Below, in pieces: positions 1 to 11,021 of a DNA stretch of 24,203 nt. How positions within the stretch are numbered: the stretch's first letter is position 1; the number at the start of each line of letters is the position of its first letter. The DNA lies in NCBI GenBank assembly GCA_900618425.1, contig UZAN01044060.1:1-24203 (forward strand), written 5' to 3'. The notes beneath the pieces are model-generated. The model saw nothing but the letters and a program-made list of their open reading frames with translations. It was not told the DNA's origin and searched no databases. This stretch comes from Echinostoma caproni (Eukaryota; Platyhelminthes; Trematoda; Plagiorchiida; Echinostomatidae). A program made the position numbers and the translations under genes.

Positions 1-3000
1 CGAGTCTCCGCCTGAAAGATTCAATAGTTGATGCACAAACGACAGGTGATGATAAGTGGGTTTTTGACCACCCTTTTGGGCGCTCAGCAATCCCGATGAG
101 ACCTTGTTTAGGTCACTGAAAACGTATATCTCTGCACGTCCGCAAAGAAAACTTGCCAAGTGAGGGAAATTCGGGAATTGGTCTTTGTCAATCTATTCCA
201 CCTTTTTGACACTGGGTTTGTAAATGGTGCTAAATTGTCACCTTCAGCGCATCAGTTACCCAAATTGATCACAGAGAATCCCTCACTCGAATCAGCGGAG
301 TACGTCAAGAGTCCAATTGTCACAAATGGTTTGATTCTATCCAGAAAAAGATATACCTGGAGAAACGCAATCACATCTCATTTTCGGTAGGTCCAGGGGT
401 CATATTCAAGTCAAACATCTGTAAACAATTGGAGCAGCATGACTAAACGTCGAGAAAAACAGTGAAATCAAATAAATAAATTTAATAATTTGTGTTTGCG
501 GAGACGGGAGGGAAAATATGAAAAAATGCTGGAATGGTTGTGGGCGGAGCGAGATACAAAATATGGGAATTTGGGCATGTCGCGTCCTAAAATGCAAGAA
601 AGGAGTGTCAGTGTGCATGTAAAAAAGGAGGTTCAAGATAACCGTCAATGTGTGAGGTTTATGAAAATCCGCGCCATGTTAACGATATACACCACGTTTG
701 GGCACAGATCCATGGATCTGACCAGGGTGGAGAACTGTAATGACTGTGTCACTCCAATGAATTACAATTTCAAATGCCAGCATGTTTGACACTCATGTCG
801 ATTCCCAGGGTGTTTAGAAATTAGTGATACATGAACGTCTGGAGTTGGAAAAATTGCGGAACCGAGTCGTGTGCCTCCAGGAAACTCTGCCCATCACTTC
901 ATGGGTAACTTTGTATTAAACTTTCGCTTTAGGAACGGAAAATAGACTGGCTATAAACTTGTGATTTATTTTTCATTATAATTGGGGTGCAGGCAGAATA
1001 ATTTCTTTTCGTGGGTACTTTTAAACACCCTGAAGCTCAGCACAAGTCTATGTGATACATGCGTTAACCAACTGCAACTGAAGTAATACGAACTACCCTT
1101 TAGCATGTCTCGAAATGGGTGCACAGCAAACACAATTCAGTCGTTGAAAATTGGATTTTACGATCTGCCACCCGGGATTGAGGAAACCCTGCTTGGTGAG
1201 ACATCTTACATGAAAGCACTGAAGACATTGTTCATGCGTTGGAAAATACCATTATTAATGTTCGCCGAACAGGTTTAACGTTTATTGCAAAAGTAAAGTG
1301 AATGTAAGCCAATTGGAAACCTATAACACTTTGATAGAAACTACCCAAACTATGTAACTTGCACAAATCATCAATAATGGATAAACAACTAACCGTGAAA
1401 CAGATTTAAGGTGGTAGGCTCGCGACAACTCTCTTGCTTCAGTATTAATGCTTTCTCTTTCCGCGGTTGTCATGATTGGGAAGGAGAAAGCATGATAAAG
1501 ACCCTTCACTCTGCTTTGACTCTATTCCTAATTCTGCCCAATTGTCGAACCCTATTGTCAGTCCTTGTGAATGCGCGCCGATTAACATTCACCTCGGACA
1601 CGTGCAAAACCGGAAACATCTATCTTAATAGATTTGCTCACAGAGATCTCACTCATAATTTCAATAACACAATAATCCATCAATCCTTCTTCTTCTTCCT
1701 CTGTTCAAATAATCTGTGTGGTCTCATTAAACAATCATGTTGCAACGGAAGCTGTCAATGCTGATCACAATTGACAAATGGATAGATAGAGGATGATTAA
1801 ATTAAAACTGGGAGAGTAAACGTGTTTAACCTCGGGTTGTGTGGGGTGTCACACCTAATCTGTATCAAAACACTTCACTTTGTAACAGAATGTTTTTTTT
1901 CTGTTGAATACAATAGTAATTCAACGATTCAGAGAAGCCAAATAGAAAAAACCTTTCAGCGTTTTTCACTTTTAAGTTGGGAAGATTTTTCCTTACGTAC
2001 GACCTTGAAGTTTTCTTGCGAATAAATCGTTTGTTTGTTCCAAAAAGAAGAAATTAATTAGCACACGCACCTAAGGACACGGTTTGACGTTTTGGCTGGA
2101 CAACCGGATGTAAGCTATTGTAAGCTATCGCGGTTCCACCAGGGACAATCAAGGTGAAATCTCATGGACAACATTTGCTAACAAAAAGAAAATATATGAA
2201 GAGAAATGAGTAAAAAGTTCATGTTACAAGTTGATATTATGATTACGTGCACATCGGTGGCCCTTACTAACGCAGATCTATTCCGACCCACTGTAATGTG
2301 CTTAATTTCCTTGTGTCGCTATCTGAACAGGTGCAACCTTGATTGCCACCATAAAATGCCTAGTAGTTTAGAAGATATAGGACAAAAAAGAGAACCTTTG
2401 GCATAATTCTTCGCACAATTTCTTTTTTATAAATGGTAAATGTTCCTTGTGTATCCTTATTCCGGTTAATCAAAATCTTCCAATAGGTGTTCTCATCTAA
2501 CGCAAAGTATATATACCCATAAAAAGCAGATAATTATCATCATTTAAATCAAACATTTTACTGCTGAAATCTGCTCATGATAAACCATTCATCATCAAGT
2601 GAACATTTACTGCAAGAAACGCAGGCATTTACCGTTACGAATCAAACTTGAGATAGGCCACTGGTGAATGCGCATTTTGTCACGTCACCATGACCAAGTA
2701 GTGAAATATCTTAGTGTTTTTGATGTAGACAGGCTACACATTAGAGGAACCCGTTAATCCGACATCTCATTCAGAAAATAGTAAACGTGATCCGAACACC
2801 AGCCCATTGCATAATTGAGGGAATTTTCCACGATCTACCATGCGGAACAACAAAGCCAATCCTATCATTGCAAGACGGTGGTTCCATGTAGTGCTATCTG
2901 AGGAAATCTGCAAACAACCAATACTGAGGATTGTTCGGGTTAACTGTAATTTTCCTACTCCACCTTTCGGAAACGGATGGCTAAATGCAAGTTAGAACTG

Positions 3001-4125
3001 ATTTAAACCAATGCAAACCTGTTACTGAGGGCCAAACTAATGAGGTTAAGAATATGTGTCCATTGTGTGAAGCCAGTCTCATTTAACTGAATTAGTTTAA
3101 AATTTTTACTCCTGCACTTCCGAAATTTGAAACATAGCCTGTCAGTAATCGAATGAAAAATTAAGGGATAATCTTTCATGACATTCTAATTATTATTTCA
3201 TCCGGGAGACATCATTTTTTGGTGTTCTATTTCAGTCGTTATTGTGTTGTACCTGGTCAATGTATTTAAGGTGAGTTATTACTGAAAAATTTTAGTTCCC
3301 AAGGATTCGAATTTACCAGTCCACTGATTGACAAAACACAGTCTTGAGATTCACAATCGAAAATGATAAAAAGTGGGAACTAGACACTGCTGTATCAAAC
3401 CGCGATATGTTTATTACTCATTCGACTCACAACTAGTTGATCCCACTCGTAATAAAAAACTCTAGTTGAAACTTCCTAGCTATTCAATAATTCAGCCAAG
3501 TCGATCACCAGGTGATCACTGCGTGTTCATCTTTGCAAAAGTGAGTACAAATACTTGCCGTTCTTCATGTTAGCGGATACTATTCCAAAAAACATGTATT
3601 GCTAACATGATGATGCAAAGAATATAGAAAAGTGATGTGGCAATCTCTGGACACTGTTTGTGAAAAGAGTTTGCATCTCATCTTTATTTTCTGTAATCGT
3701 CTTCTAAGTTATCGGCAATAAGACATTTTCCAAATAAATTCAAATTATGAAAACATAAAATAGCAAACAAGCTCGTTTTTAGTGATGCAGCTACTTACTA
3801 AATATAGCACAATTTTTACAATAATTAACAGGCGGTGAGAGGAGACATTTATCCGCGAAGGAAATCAGAGTTGAAAGATGATGGAATTGTGATAGTTGAT
3901 GTTTGTGAGTGTGTATGTCTGTATGTATACGTTGAAAGTGGACGGCTGAGGGTGGTTGTGAATGGGTGGGTAGGTGAGTGAGTGAGAGTTCATGAACGAA
4001 GGTTACGACAGCACATTGTTATTGAATGGCTATGGTAAGACCAATGTTCTCAAAAACTGTTTCTGGGCGCGAATAGAAGGGGCAGGGTTGGAGACGGATG
4101 GCAATCGCTTCGGCTGTTGAAAAAA
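1..4125. other. Gene-free stretch, nothing recognised
   Basis: I read both strands here and recognised no conserved domain, RNA gene or transposon protein. Open frames up to 117 codons exist (for example 1411-1764 plus and 490-789 plus) but they overlap open frames on the other strand or lack any motif, and their composition follows the AT-rich background. A 58-codon ATG frame at 1104-1280 is open but unsupported by any motif. Local structure is limited to a (TTC)n-like tract near 1684-1700, a tandem decamer near 2110-2130 and a C-poor tract at 3900-3991. It may be intron or intergenic DNA. Confidence 0.5.
3900..3991 (+). repeat. C-poor GT/GA-rich low-complexity tract
   Basis: The plus strand is dominated by G, T and A with repeated GTGT, GTATGT and GTGAGTGAGTGAG units and hardly any C. 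It resembles a degenerate GT/GA microsatellite. No neighbouring gene gives it a function. Confidence 0.6.
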
Positions 4126-4129
4126 ATGT

Positions 4130-4400
4130 GAACTTGACTTCTGTGGATAACCTACCCTTGACCGTATAGAGGACGGAAAACCTCAAGCACACTAACTGTG
4201 TGATTGGACTCCGTCAAATGGTTCATAATTGCAGTCGTCCGGTCCTTGTCAATCCCTGATTCGTTCAAATAGTTAATTGGCAGATTTGAAGTTTGTATGT
4301 CGATTGTGAAAAGTTCAGAAGCCTCGGTGGGATTCAAACCCACGCATGGACGCCGCCTACGCTTTGTACGCGCATGCTCTACCAGCTGAGGTACGAGGCC
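4130..4400 (-). mobile_element. Probable tRNA-derived SINE, minus strand
   Basis: Reading the minus strand from 4400, an 81-base tRNA-like head (4320-4400) runs straight into about 190 bases of unrelated body sequence, which is the arrangement of a tRNA-derived SINE. SINEs have no protein of their own and rely on a partner LINE for reverse transcription. The head keeps near-consensus internal RNA polymerase III promoter boxes, each with one mismatch. I could not see a clear poly-A or simple-repeat tail, so the downstream limit near 4130 is a guess. Immediately before the head (plus 4407-4426) sits a perfect palindrome. The alternative is an isolated tRNA pseudogene. Confidence in a tRNA-related repeat is good; the SINE label is inference. 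Confidence 0.58.
4320..4400 (-). tRNA. tRNA-like domain, anticodon ACA (likely SINE head or pseudo-tRNA)
   Basis: A cloverleaf can be drawn on the minus strand. The acceptor stem has seven pairs with G-U at its tip. The D stem has three good pairs and one C-C mismatch. The anticodon stem has five pairs (one G-U) closing the loop GTACAAA, and the T stem GTGGG/CCCAC closes the loop TTTGAAT. Box A reads TACCTCAGCTGG (consensus has G where C stands third) and box B reads GGTTTGAATCC (T for the usual C). The loop places ACA in the anticodon, which would read UGU cysteine codons, whereas animal tRNA-Cys uses GCA. The variable region is about 14 bases, long for a class I tRNA. These oddities argue against a working tRNA gene. 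Confidence 0.55.
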
Positions 4401-4406
4401 AACTCG

Positions 4407-4426
4407 ATAGCACTGATCAGTGCTAT
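4407..4426. repeat. 20-base perfect palindrome beside the tRNA-like head
   Basis: The sequence is centred on CACTGATCAGTG and is its own reverse complement over all 20 bases. It starts 7 bases outside the 5' end of the tRNA-like head. It could be an insertion-site feature or a hairpin; no role can be read from the sequence. Confidence 0.85.
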
Positions 4427-5338
4427 TTTGCTATTTTTTCATGATTACTCAATCGGGAATAATTTCACAAATTCAAATTCAATTCATCAGAATACGTTGA
4501 AAGTCAAATTTATAAAATCTGCCACTAGCTGCCCCAGATCTGCACTCCGTTGATACAGTATTGATGAGAAAATAGCTTCTGTTGTCAAAAATAGGTATAG
4601 GTATAAAACATGCATTATATGAAACAAGCAACTGTACAAGAAGAGAACCATAGTGTTTTTTGGTTAACCAAAAAAATGAATGGCACATTTAACCATTCCA
4701 TTTTGAAGATCTTCGTGTTTCGGTTGATCGCTTCACCACAACTTCCGTCCTATACATTCCACACGGCTTACACTATTAGAACAATCAGTATTTACCTGGA
4801 GTTATTGCTAGTATTGGTGTATGTATCTGGTAGATTTTCACTACTAATGAGCTCTTAAAAGATCAGAATTCGAGTCTAGTGCTTCTGAGTGTGTGGATTA
4901 TCTGAGGATTGTGTATGATGGTGAAGTCTGAAGAGCGATCAGTTCAAATCAATATAATTATGTCACGCCACTACTCATGAGTAAGTGTGACTTAAATGTG
5001 AATAGTTCATTTATTTACTCAAGTCCTAATTCCAGTTGACTTTGAAGTTGGTTAGTCTTACTAATGGTATGTTCTCTTTTTCACTCTGTCAATGTTACTG
5101 AATTCTTTTTGACATGGCTTCTTTCGAAATGCATGAACTCATTGAGGCAGAATCCTGCATCCAATTTACAACTTCGAGGCGCTTGATCAACAAGGAATGA
5201 CATTTTAAAAATGGGAGTGGAAATCAAGGTTTACTGTGGACGCTATCTTTAGTCTGTTATTATGCTTTGACATGTAAACTTCGGCAACTACCTTCTCTCA
5301 ATCATTTCCTCATTCCAATTTCACTTCTTTGCGTTTTT
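4427..5338. other. Gene-free stretch, nothing recognised
   Basis: No domain, RNA gene or transposon protein was seen. Short open frames of 60-86 codons on both strands overlap each other and have no motifs. Confidence 0.5.
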
Positions 5339-6006
5339 CTAATCAATCCCATTTGGAATGGATTCTATGCCTTCGTAGTTTGTAATCCCTGAAAGCACTG
5401 CTCCCTTTTTGTCCATCCTGTTTATCGAGCGTGTACAGTCTTCCTCTTCTTCACTGAATGCAGAATTCACGAACAATATCATTTTTAAACCAAGTTGTCC
5501 GAGTAGAGGAATCGGTATGTCTGGATAGTATTTCAATTTGTCTTGTCCTCAATCAAATTTGTCCCAGTGACATCGCAAGTCGTATGCATCATTTCATGCT
5601 ATCTCATTGGCTTCATTATGTTTGCCAGGTCCATATTCCGATCAAGCTCCACAGTGAAGTTTCGCTGGTATTCTTTGAGCACGGATTTATAGGCCTTTTG
5701 TTGGAGCACGAGGCAGACAGTATGATGACCTGCTTCAGTAACATATGCCCCGACAATCATACCTCGAACGGTATTTTCGGACGTGAATGGACGTGTGTGC
5801 TCTTCCTCTCTCCTCCTTCCGCCCGACTGTACAACTAGCTCGGCTCACTTTCCGCTGACGGATGATGCTCCACCGACACATATTTCAACGTTTTCTAAAT
5901 TGACATGCAGGTATGATGCTACATGCAGATTATATCCCATTTCTTTGTTATCACCGTAGAAGCAGGAATACATTCTTCCCTTTCTAGTACCCAACAACCA
6001 AAATGG
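5339..6006 (-). other. Unassigned protein-like block (decayed coding sequence or LTR?)
   Basis: On the minus strand one frame stays open from 6006 to 5602 (about 135 codons) with a single TGA at 5845-5847. A second frame is open at 5339-5536 (65 codons, with a run of acidic residues EEEED). The amino acid make-up is balanced and rich in V, L, E, K, G and N, unlike the F/H/C/S-rich opposite-strand frame at 5458-5838. I do not recognise a family. The block also contains TATAAAT on the minus strand inside a G/A-rich, GC-richer segment, so a solo LTR is an alternative. It may also be chance; confidence is low. Confidence 0.22.
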
Positions 6007-8699
6007 CTATTATGATCGTATACATAAAACAGAATGAACGATCCCTAGCAAATCAGCCAACTGCGTTTCACATGGTGTTAAAATAGTGAAGTAAAAGTGC
6101 CACAAACTGTGTGGGACTGAATTGAGTTTCAATCGAGTTCAAGCACATACACCTGTTCCAAAGTGTACTTCTACATATATGGATTTAAATTTGATTATTG
6201 TGTTTAGCTGGAATCAGTTGTTCTCATTAAGGTATTAATCAACTACAAGTTCCTATCACAAAACAAGCCAGTTCGATTGATACCTAGTAACATTTACCCT
6301 CGGCAATTGCGAACTGCCTTCGACTCATCTTATTCTCTAATAAGCAAAATCAATAATGCTAGGGACAATAATAATCGGTATTATTCATTTTGTATTCATT
6401 GAGCGTACAAACAGTCACCTTTAACGAATGGGAGTCAAAATTATGGGATTTCTCGAATCTCACAATTCAGTTGGAACGACATTTATTCTGTTTATAGTGA
6501 TTACCAAATTCAAGACCCATCAGAAAACCTGGAAATGTGCAAGCTCAAGCCTATTTCTTGTAATGAAACATAAACTAATCCTGTCCCTTGAACTAAACGG
6601 CACTCGATTCCTTCAATTATATTTAAGTAGTTTGCATCCTGTTTCACGTTTCTCCGAGCGTGTCGGTTAATATGAGTGACATTCATCGAAGAACAGCGGA
6701 TTCCAAAGTTCGCGTTTCCGTTTATGGCGAGGGTATAGGAAGAAAATTGAAACGGTCACTTAATCAAATGTTTACGGGGTTCACGCTGCATGAGGTGGTC
6801 GGTTGGTACTTCAGGGCACCAAATACTCAGTTAAAAGGAATTCAAGAAAAATGACATCCGTTCTCCAACATCTGGGTTTTCTTGTACAACGTTTCCCGAT
6901 GGGTTATGGAATTGGTTTTGCAAGAGCTAAACGTAGCAAGAATAAAATCAAACGAACCCGTGAAGCAATGATTTTGCTGGTCCTGTACTTCGCAACCTGA
7001 CCTAACTCATGGTTTAATTTTTGACGGATTCACCCCCCTTTCCTTTGACAAGCCCACCAAAAAGTTAATTAAAATCAACCACTCATGTCACGTATATGAC
7101 TCGTCACAGTTGCTGCAGTTCAGTCCAATAGTATCAGTTCCGGTCAGTGGTCACCTCACTTTCAATCTGCCTTTCGTTTACTTCAATTTATGTCATACCA
7201 AATGAGACTCTTAAACTTCATGTTTTCCGAGTTATTCAATCTGATCCCTTGGCAGAATAATTCACCATCAGTTCATGCATCTGGTTATTATTATTTAGCT
7301 GTTATGAAACACATCTTTGTATAACGTTAAGTTGAGAAACGTGCATTGAGTTTCATGACTGGCGTACAGCAGGGGTGCAATGCTCATGGTATAAAGAAGG
7401 TACAGCAATGACTAGATGAGAAAGCGTCGAAATTTCGCTCCTCATAATCATATGATTGTGCTCATTATATATCATGCTCCTTGTTCAACATGAGTTAAAA
7501 TGCATGGTCATGTGTATATGAATGACATATGATTCAGTGAGAACTTTTCAGTGAGCGATAGGCAAGAGATGACGAGTAACATAAAGATAAATCAAATAAT
7601 CAAGCCTTACTATGGTGGTTGAAGTACGCAGTGATCGCAATTTACAAATCACGTATCAAAAATCACGGACTCCACGTAAGCACTGATCCACACTGATACT
7701 TGCACGACGGTATCCCATGTAACCGAGGTGCAAGGAAAAGGTCACAGGAGTATAAAGAAGAAATCATGGGCTCTACATAATATGCAGAAAAGAAGTTCTT
7801 TGATCAGCCGGGTATCTATCAATCGCGTGCTCGTATTCTTGATGTCGTACAGCTTCTGTTTGAGCGGCACTACTTCTGAGTGGAAGGTACAATCGGTCTA
7901 TGGTTCGTAGTCTAGAAAATGTACCGCGTAAGCGCTTTGCTGGCGTCATCATGGAAGCTTGACTCATCACATTTGTCCAAAAACCGTAGCGTGCTACCCC
8001 ATGGTCTGCCTCATCTCGTAAGCTAGGATCACCACACTTACATCCGAGGGTAAAATACAGGGAAATGTCTATACACCAGCAAATCACTATTTGGAAAATT
8101 TCGCTGAAGACATGATAAACTACGATCAGTGATGTCATTGGTGTGAATAGTTCAGAGGTTAGCTGGATTTGACGGTGAAAGACTGATAATTCTAGGCCGC
8201 GTACGAAGACGGGTTTTATCATTCCCGCATGTAACTGCATACATTCGGTATGGTTTTTTACGGATTCTCCTATTACTATTGATCATCGCATTACTCAAGA
8301 ACCTAAGTAATTGACTTGGATCAGGTGTCAATTTTATCGCAGTGAGAATGGCCGTCTTTTGCAAACCCGGTGCGTTTTTCATTTTTAAAGTATATTTCAA
8401 AAATGAACAACTCCTAAGCAGAATTCATAGGTTTGCGTTCATCGCAGATGATTTTGTGCAACTGGCAAAGCGGAAGCAGATTGCAGATCGTAGGCGAACA
8501 TGTTTTCAGCGAGTTCCTTCACAAACCATTATAACCACATTTGTGTGAGAAAATAGCGGAAGCGTGTAGTGTTGGGGCCAAACATTCGGGATCAAATAGT
8601 TATATCATAGGGTTGGAGTAAGGACAAGTTTGCCTCCAGTTCTCTAGTTCAGATAACAACAGGTTACGTAAACGGTGAAAATTTACTTGGGTCATGACA
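6007..8699. other. Gene-free stretch with one long unassigned ORF
   Basis: No conserved domain was seen. The longest open frame is 7773-8240 minus (155 codons), whose second half is rich in R, A, S and T. It starts inside another open frame (8152-8400 minus) and matches no family I know. Its GC content is a little above its surroundings. I would not call it a gene without transcript or homology support. Confidence 0.4.
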
Positions 8700-8760
8700 G
8701 TAATAATGCGTGATGTTGTCCGCTTTGGGCAAGGGAAGTTTAAGTGCCTGAACAAGTGTT

Positions 8761-8784
8761 GTTGAGCACACAATTGTGTTCAAC
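8761..8784. repeat. Interrupted palindrome near the PLE-A 3' end
   Basis: Arms GTTGA and TCAAC flank a 12-base perfect palindrome ACACAATTGTGT (8768-8779), with a two-base GC bulge on one side. It falls inside the C-terminal coding tail of PLE-A, so it may simply be coding-sequence coincidence. Confidence 0.6.
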
Positions 8785-10374
8785 AAGCAGGTGATAATTG
8801 CCTTGACTGTTGCTAGCGCTTTCATTCTTTTAGTCCTGGATTTGTGTTATGGGTGTTGATAAATGATGCTTAAATCTGAATTAGCATCCACTTTATGCCC
8901 ACGTTAGAACAAATGTGCACCAATCGAACTCCAATTCCTCTGTGTCTAAGCCACACCGGTTGAGGTTCCTTGATGCCTTTAGATAGCTGTCTTGTCCTGC
9001 AATCTATTCAAGTGGTACCACGGGTGCACTTGAATTGGTAGATTGACGAGGTCAAAATAGGTAACTTATCCTTCTTTTGACATCGAATGACGGGTGATGT
9101 TGAGAGCACGCATCTGAGTTTGGGAGCACTGCACATTGTTTTAACTGCATCACTCGAGACTCTAGTAACCCTTTCAGCTGCTTCATTTCTTTTCAACGGA
9201 TATTTCATGATCAGGCAGGCACCTGTTTTGTACTTTCAGACAAGCTACGATCAGTGAACGTTTCCGGGTAGTCGGATTACTTCATTTGCACAACTGCTAG
9301 TTCTGTTTCTAATGCGTCTTTTGAGTAGATGTGTCTTGGTTTGAATGGAAGACCACGCATCAAATTACGCTTTTGGGTGAGCGGTACAAAACTATGGAAG
9401 GATGTGTATTGTCTGTAAGATTTGGCTTTTCGATGCACTTTCTACTGCATGGTGCCATCCAAACGTCTCACTCAATTAACATACAAGAACGCTAATTCGT
9501 TGTATTCTTCCTTCTGAACTGTAAGGTGAATACCTCGGTGCACCATATTGAGGTCCAACTTTTCATGGGAAACACAGAAAACATCGTCCACGTATTTGCA
9601 ATAGTGATTGCAATTATTGATGACTGTTTACAGAGGACAGGAGTCTTTGTCATGAAAATTTCCGCAAGAACTGAACCTAAGGATGATCCCGTGGCAACTA
9701 CATCTTTTGAGTCATAGTAAAAAATACAAAAATGTCTCTTATTGTGTTTTGCAAGTGTTCTATACTTGTTCGAGAACTTCCACCAGCCATTGGGCGGTGG
9801 CGTGATAGGCTGAGTCTATGGACTGTGTAGGATGAAGAGATAGGCCCGGTTTGTGAGATTTTGGCAAACTCTTTTGCCGAATTTTGTAGAACCCACGGGT
9901 TTGGGCGTTTCAAAAATTTCGTTGATTTATGTCCTTGGTTTCTAAGGCTTTTTATCGATCGTGTTATTTGTTACCCTTTCGGTGTTTTCAGTTTGATCGC
10001 CTTGTAAACTGAAACTTGATTCATCCTGCAATGAAAAAGCCATTTCGGGAATGTATACTTCATGTTCCATTACAACGATACCAGTTCCTGTATCGAGTAT
10101 GCTCAGGAGAATTCGCGATTCTTTGAACAGTTCTCTATCAAGATGCTTCCGTGTAAGAGGGCTTCAATTGCAAGCTTGGTAATACTGAAATTGATAGCAA
10201 GCTGTTACGGTTGAGTATTTAAATCGGGCTAAATCTGCAACCGACTTATGTGTACGGTCAGTAGTTTGCCCAACTAGGACTTCAAATGGNCCTTCTATTT
10301 CTAAATGCTTAAATGTGCGGCTCGGAAAGCAAATTGTGGAACCGAGGAACAATGCGACGTACTTCAACATTGAA

Positions 10375-10389
10375 AATAATAATAATAAT
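10375..10389 (+). repeat. (AAT)5 microsatellite inside PLE-A
   Basis: Five AAT units on the plus strand. On the element's coding strand they read as a short leucine run just upstream of the LG-x-x-C block, so this looks like a triplet expansion acquired in the dead copy. Confidence 0.85.
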
Positions 10390-10450
10390 AGTTTATCTTT
10401 CATACCGATGCCCGGGCTCATGAAAGTTGAATTATGGATGCATCAAGATC

Positions 10451-10640
10451 AAGATCTTAGGACTGAAAAGTGCAAACTCCGGCATTTCAGCTTAAGGTTT
10501 CTCAGTGGAAGAAGGAAAATACAGTAAGAGAAGGATATTGATAGTGAAGCCGTGAATATCGCACTCGTTCATAATTCTCCTATTCTCACGGTCGGTCATT
10601 CTATTTGCCAGCTGGTTGGAGCACCTGAGTCTGGAGCTGT
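10451..10640 (-). other. Possible 5' extension of PLE-A
   Basis: An open minus frame (10492-10911) contains a charged segment, with DRENRRIMNEC at about 10557-10600, that resembles the helical N-terminal region seen ahead of the LG-x-x-C block in some PLE proteins. The similarity is weak and a frame change is needed to join it to the PLE-A body. The upstream half of that ORF has no such resemblance. Confidence 0.3.
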
Positions 10641-10951
10641 ACCCGAATTCCAATATCCCAAATTTTTGTATAAATGTAAACCTTCTTCTGTCACAGTCTC
10701 CGATGGCTATAAGGAATAGGTGCATGAATATTGAATAGCCCTCAGTTAAAATCTTGTCGTTTTCTATTTTCAGGTAGACCGGATTACGCCCTTTGTAAAC
10801 GCACAAGATATCCGGGAAAATATTTAGAACAAGAGACAAGATCCATGTATTTCGGCTATGATACCCCATTGAAACATTCAAATCACTCGGAAATGTGATG
10901 TGAATATGCATGATTCCACTTCGGACTGAACGGAGTATTGCTGTTTGGGGG

Positions 10952-11021
10952 TTCTAGTTCCAGCCCACAGGAATCACTCAACTAAATCCAAGCCTGTGGT
11001 GGTTCTTCAATCGAACTAGAA
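10952..11021. repeat. Two-part imperfect inverted repeat
   Basis: TTCTAGTT (10952-10959) pairs with AACTAGAA (11014-11021), and CCACAGG (10965-10971) pairs with CCTGTGG (10993-10999). The two stems are separated by an asymmetric internal loop. No associated open frame or target duplication was seen. Confidence 0.6.

Larger units (their letters stand above)
8733..10421 (-). pseudogene. PLE-A reverse transcriptase / GIY-YIG endonuclease pseudogene
   Basis: Visible blocks, in coding order: ALFLGSTICFP (10323-10355, matching the family's ALNLGPKFC block); a LTRKHLDREL and GTGIVVMEHEVY fingers region near 10030-10170; LPKSHKPG (9844-9867, the LPKTHKP motif); YHATAQWLVE (9778-9807); ATGSSLGSVLAEIFM (9651-9695, the AMGSPLGP box); KYVDDVFCV (9571-9597), the catalytic palm; SFHSFVPLTQKRNL (9361-9402); and SIYQFKC to VWL (8948-9046), the GIY-YIG nuclease. 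Only about 22 codons separate LVEVLEQV from the ATGSS box, where relatives have roughly 95-115, so the part carrying RT motif A (FDV-x-SLF) is missing. The tyrosine expected in the YIG-like half of the nuclease falls on a TGA. Several other stops and frameshifts are present. One N (10290) falls inside a codon. It cannot encode a working enzyme. Confidence 0.9.
8700..10450 (-). mobile_element. Penelope-like element PLE-A, degenerate, nearly full span
   Basis: Reading down from about 10450 on the minus strand, the conserved blocks of a Penelope-like retroelement appear in family order: an N-terminal LG-x-x-C block, RT fingers, a palm with YVDD, thumb-like blocks, a GIY-YIG nuclease remnant and the C-terminal LVQALKLP block at 8733-8756. 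Intact relatives encode one protein of roughly 700-900 residues that copies its RNA by target-primed reverse transcription. The 3' limit near 8700 is where similarity fades; the 5' limit is uncertain and weak similarity may reach about 10640. No target-site duplications or flanking pseudo-LTRs were found by eye. It lies opposite in orientation to the elements at the right end. Confidence 0.9.

Noticed and set aside
406..789. Overlapping open frames on both strands (406-648 minus, 490-789 plus).
   Set aside because: No motif was seen and each is compatible with being the shadow of random AT-rich sequence.
4320..4400. A functional tRNA gene.
   Set aside because: The ACA anticodon, D-stem mismatch, long variable region and fused body favour a SINE head or pseudo-tRNA.
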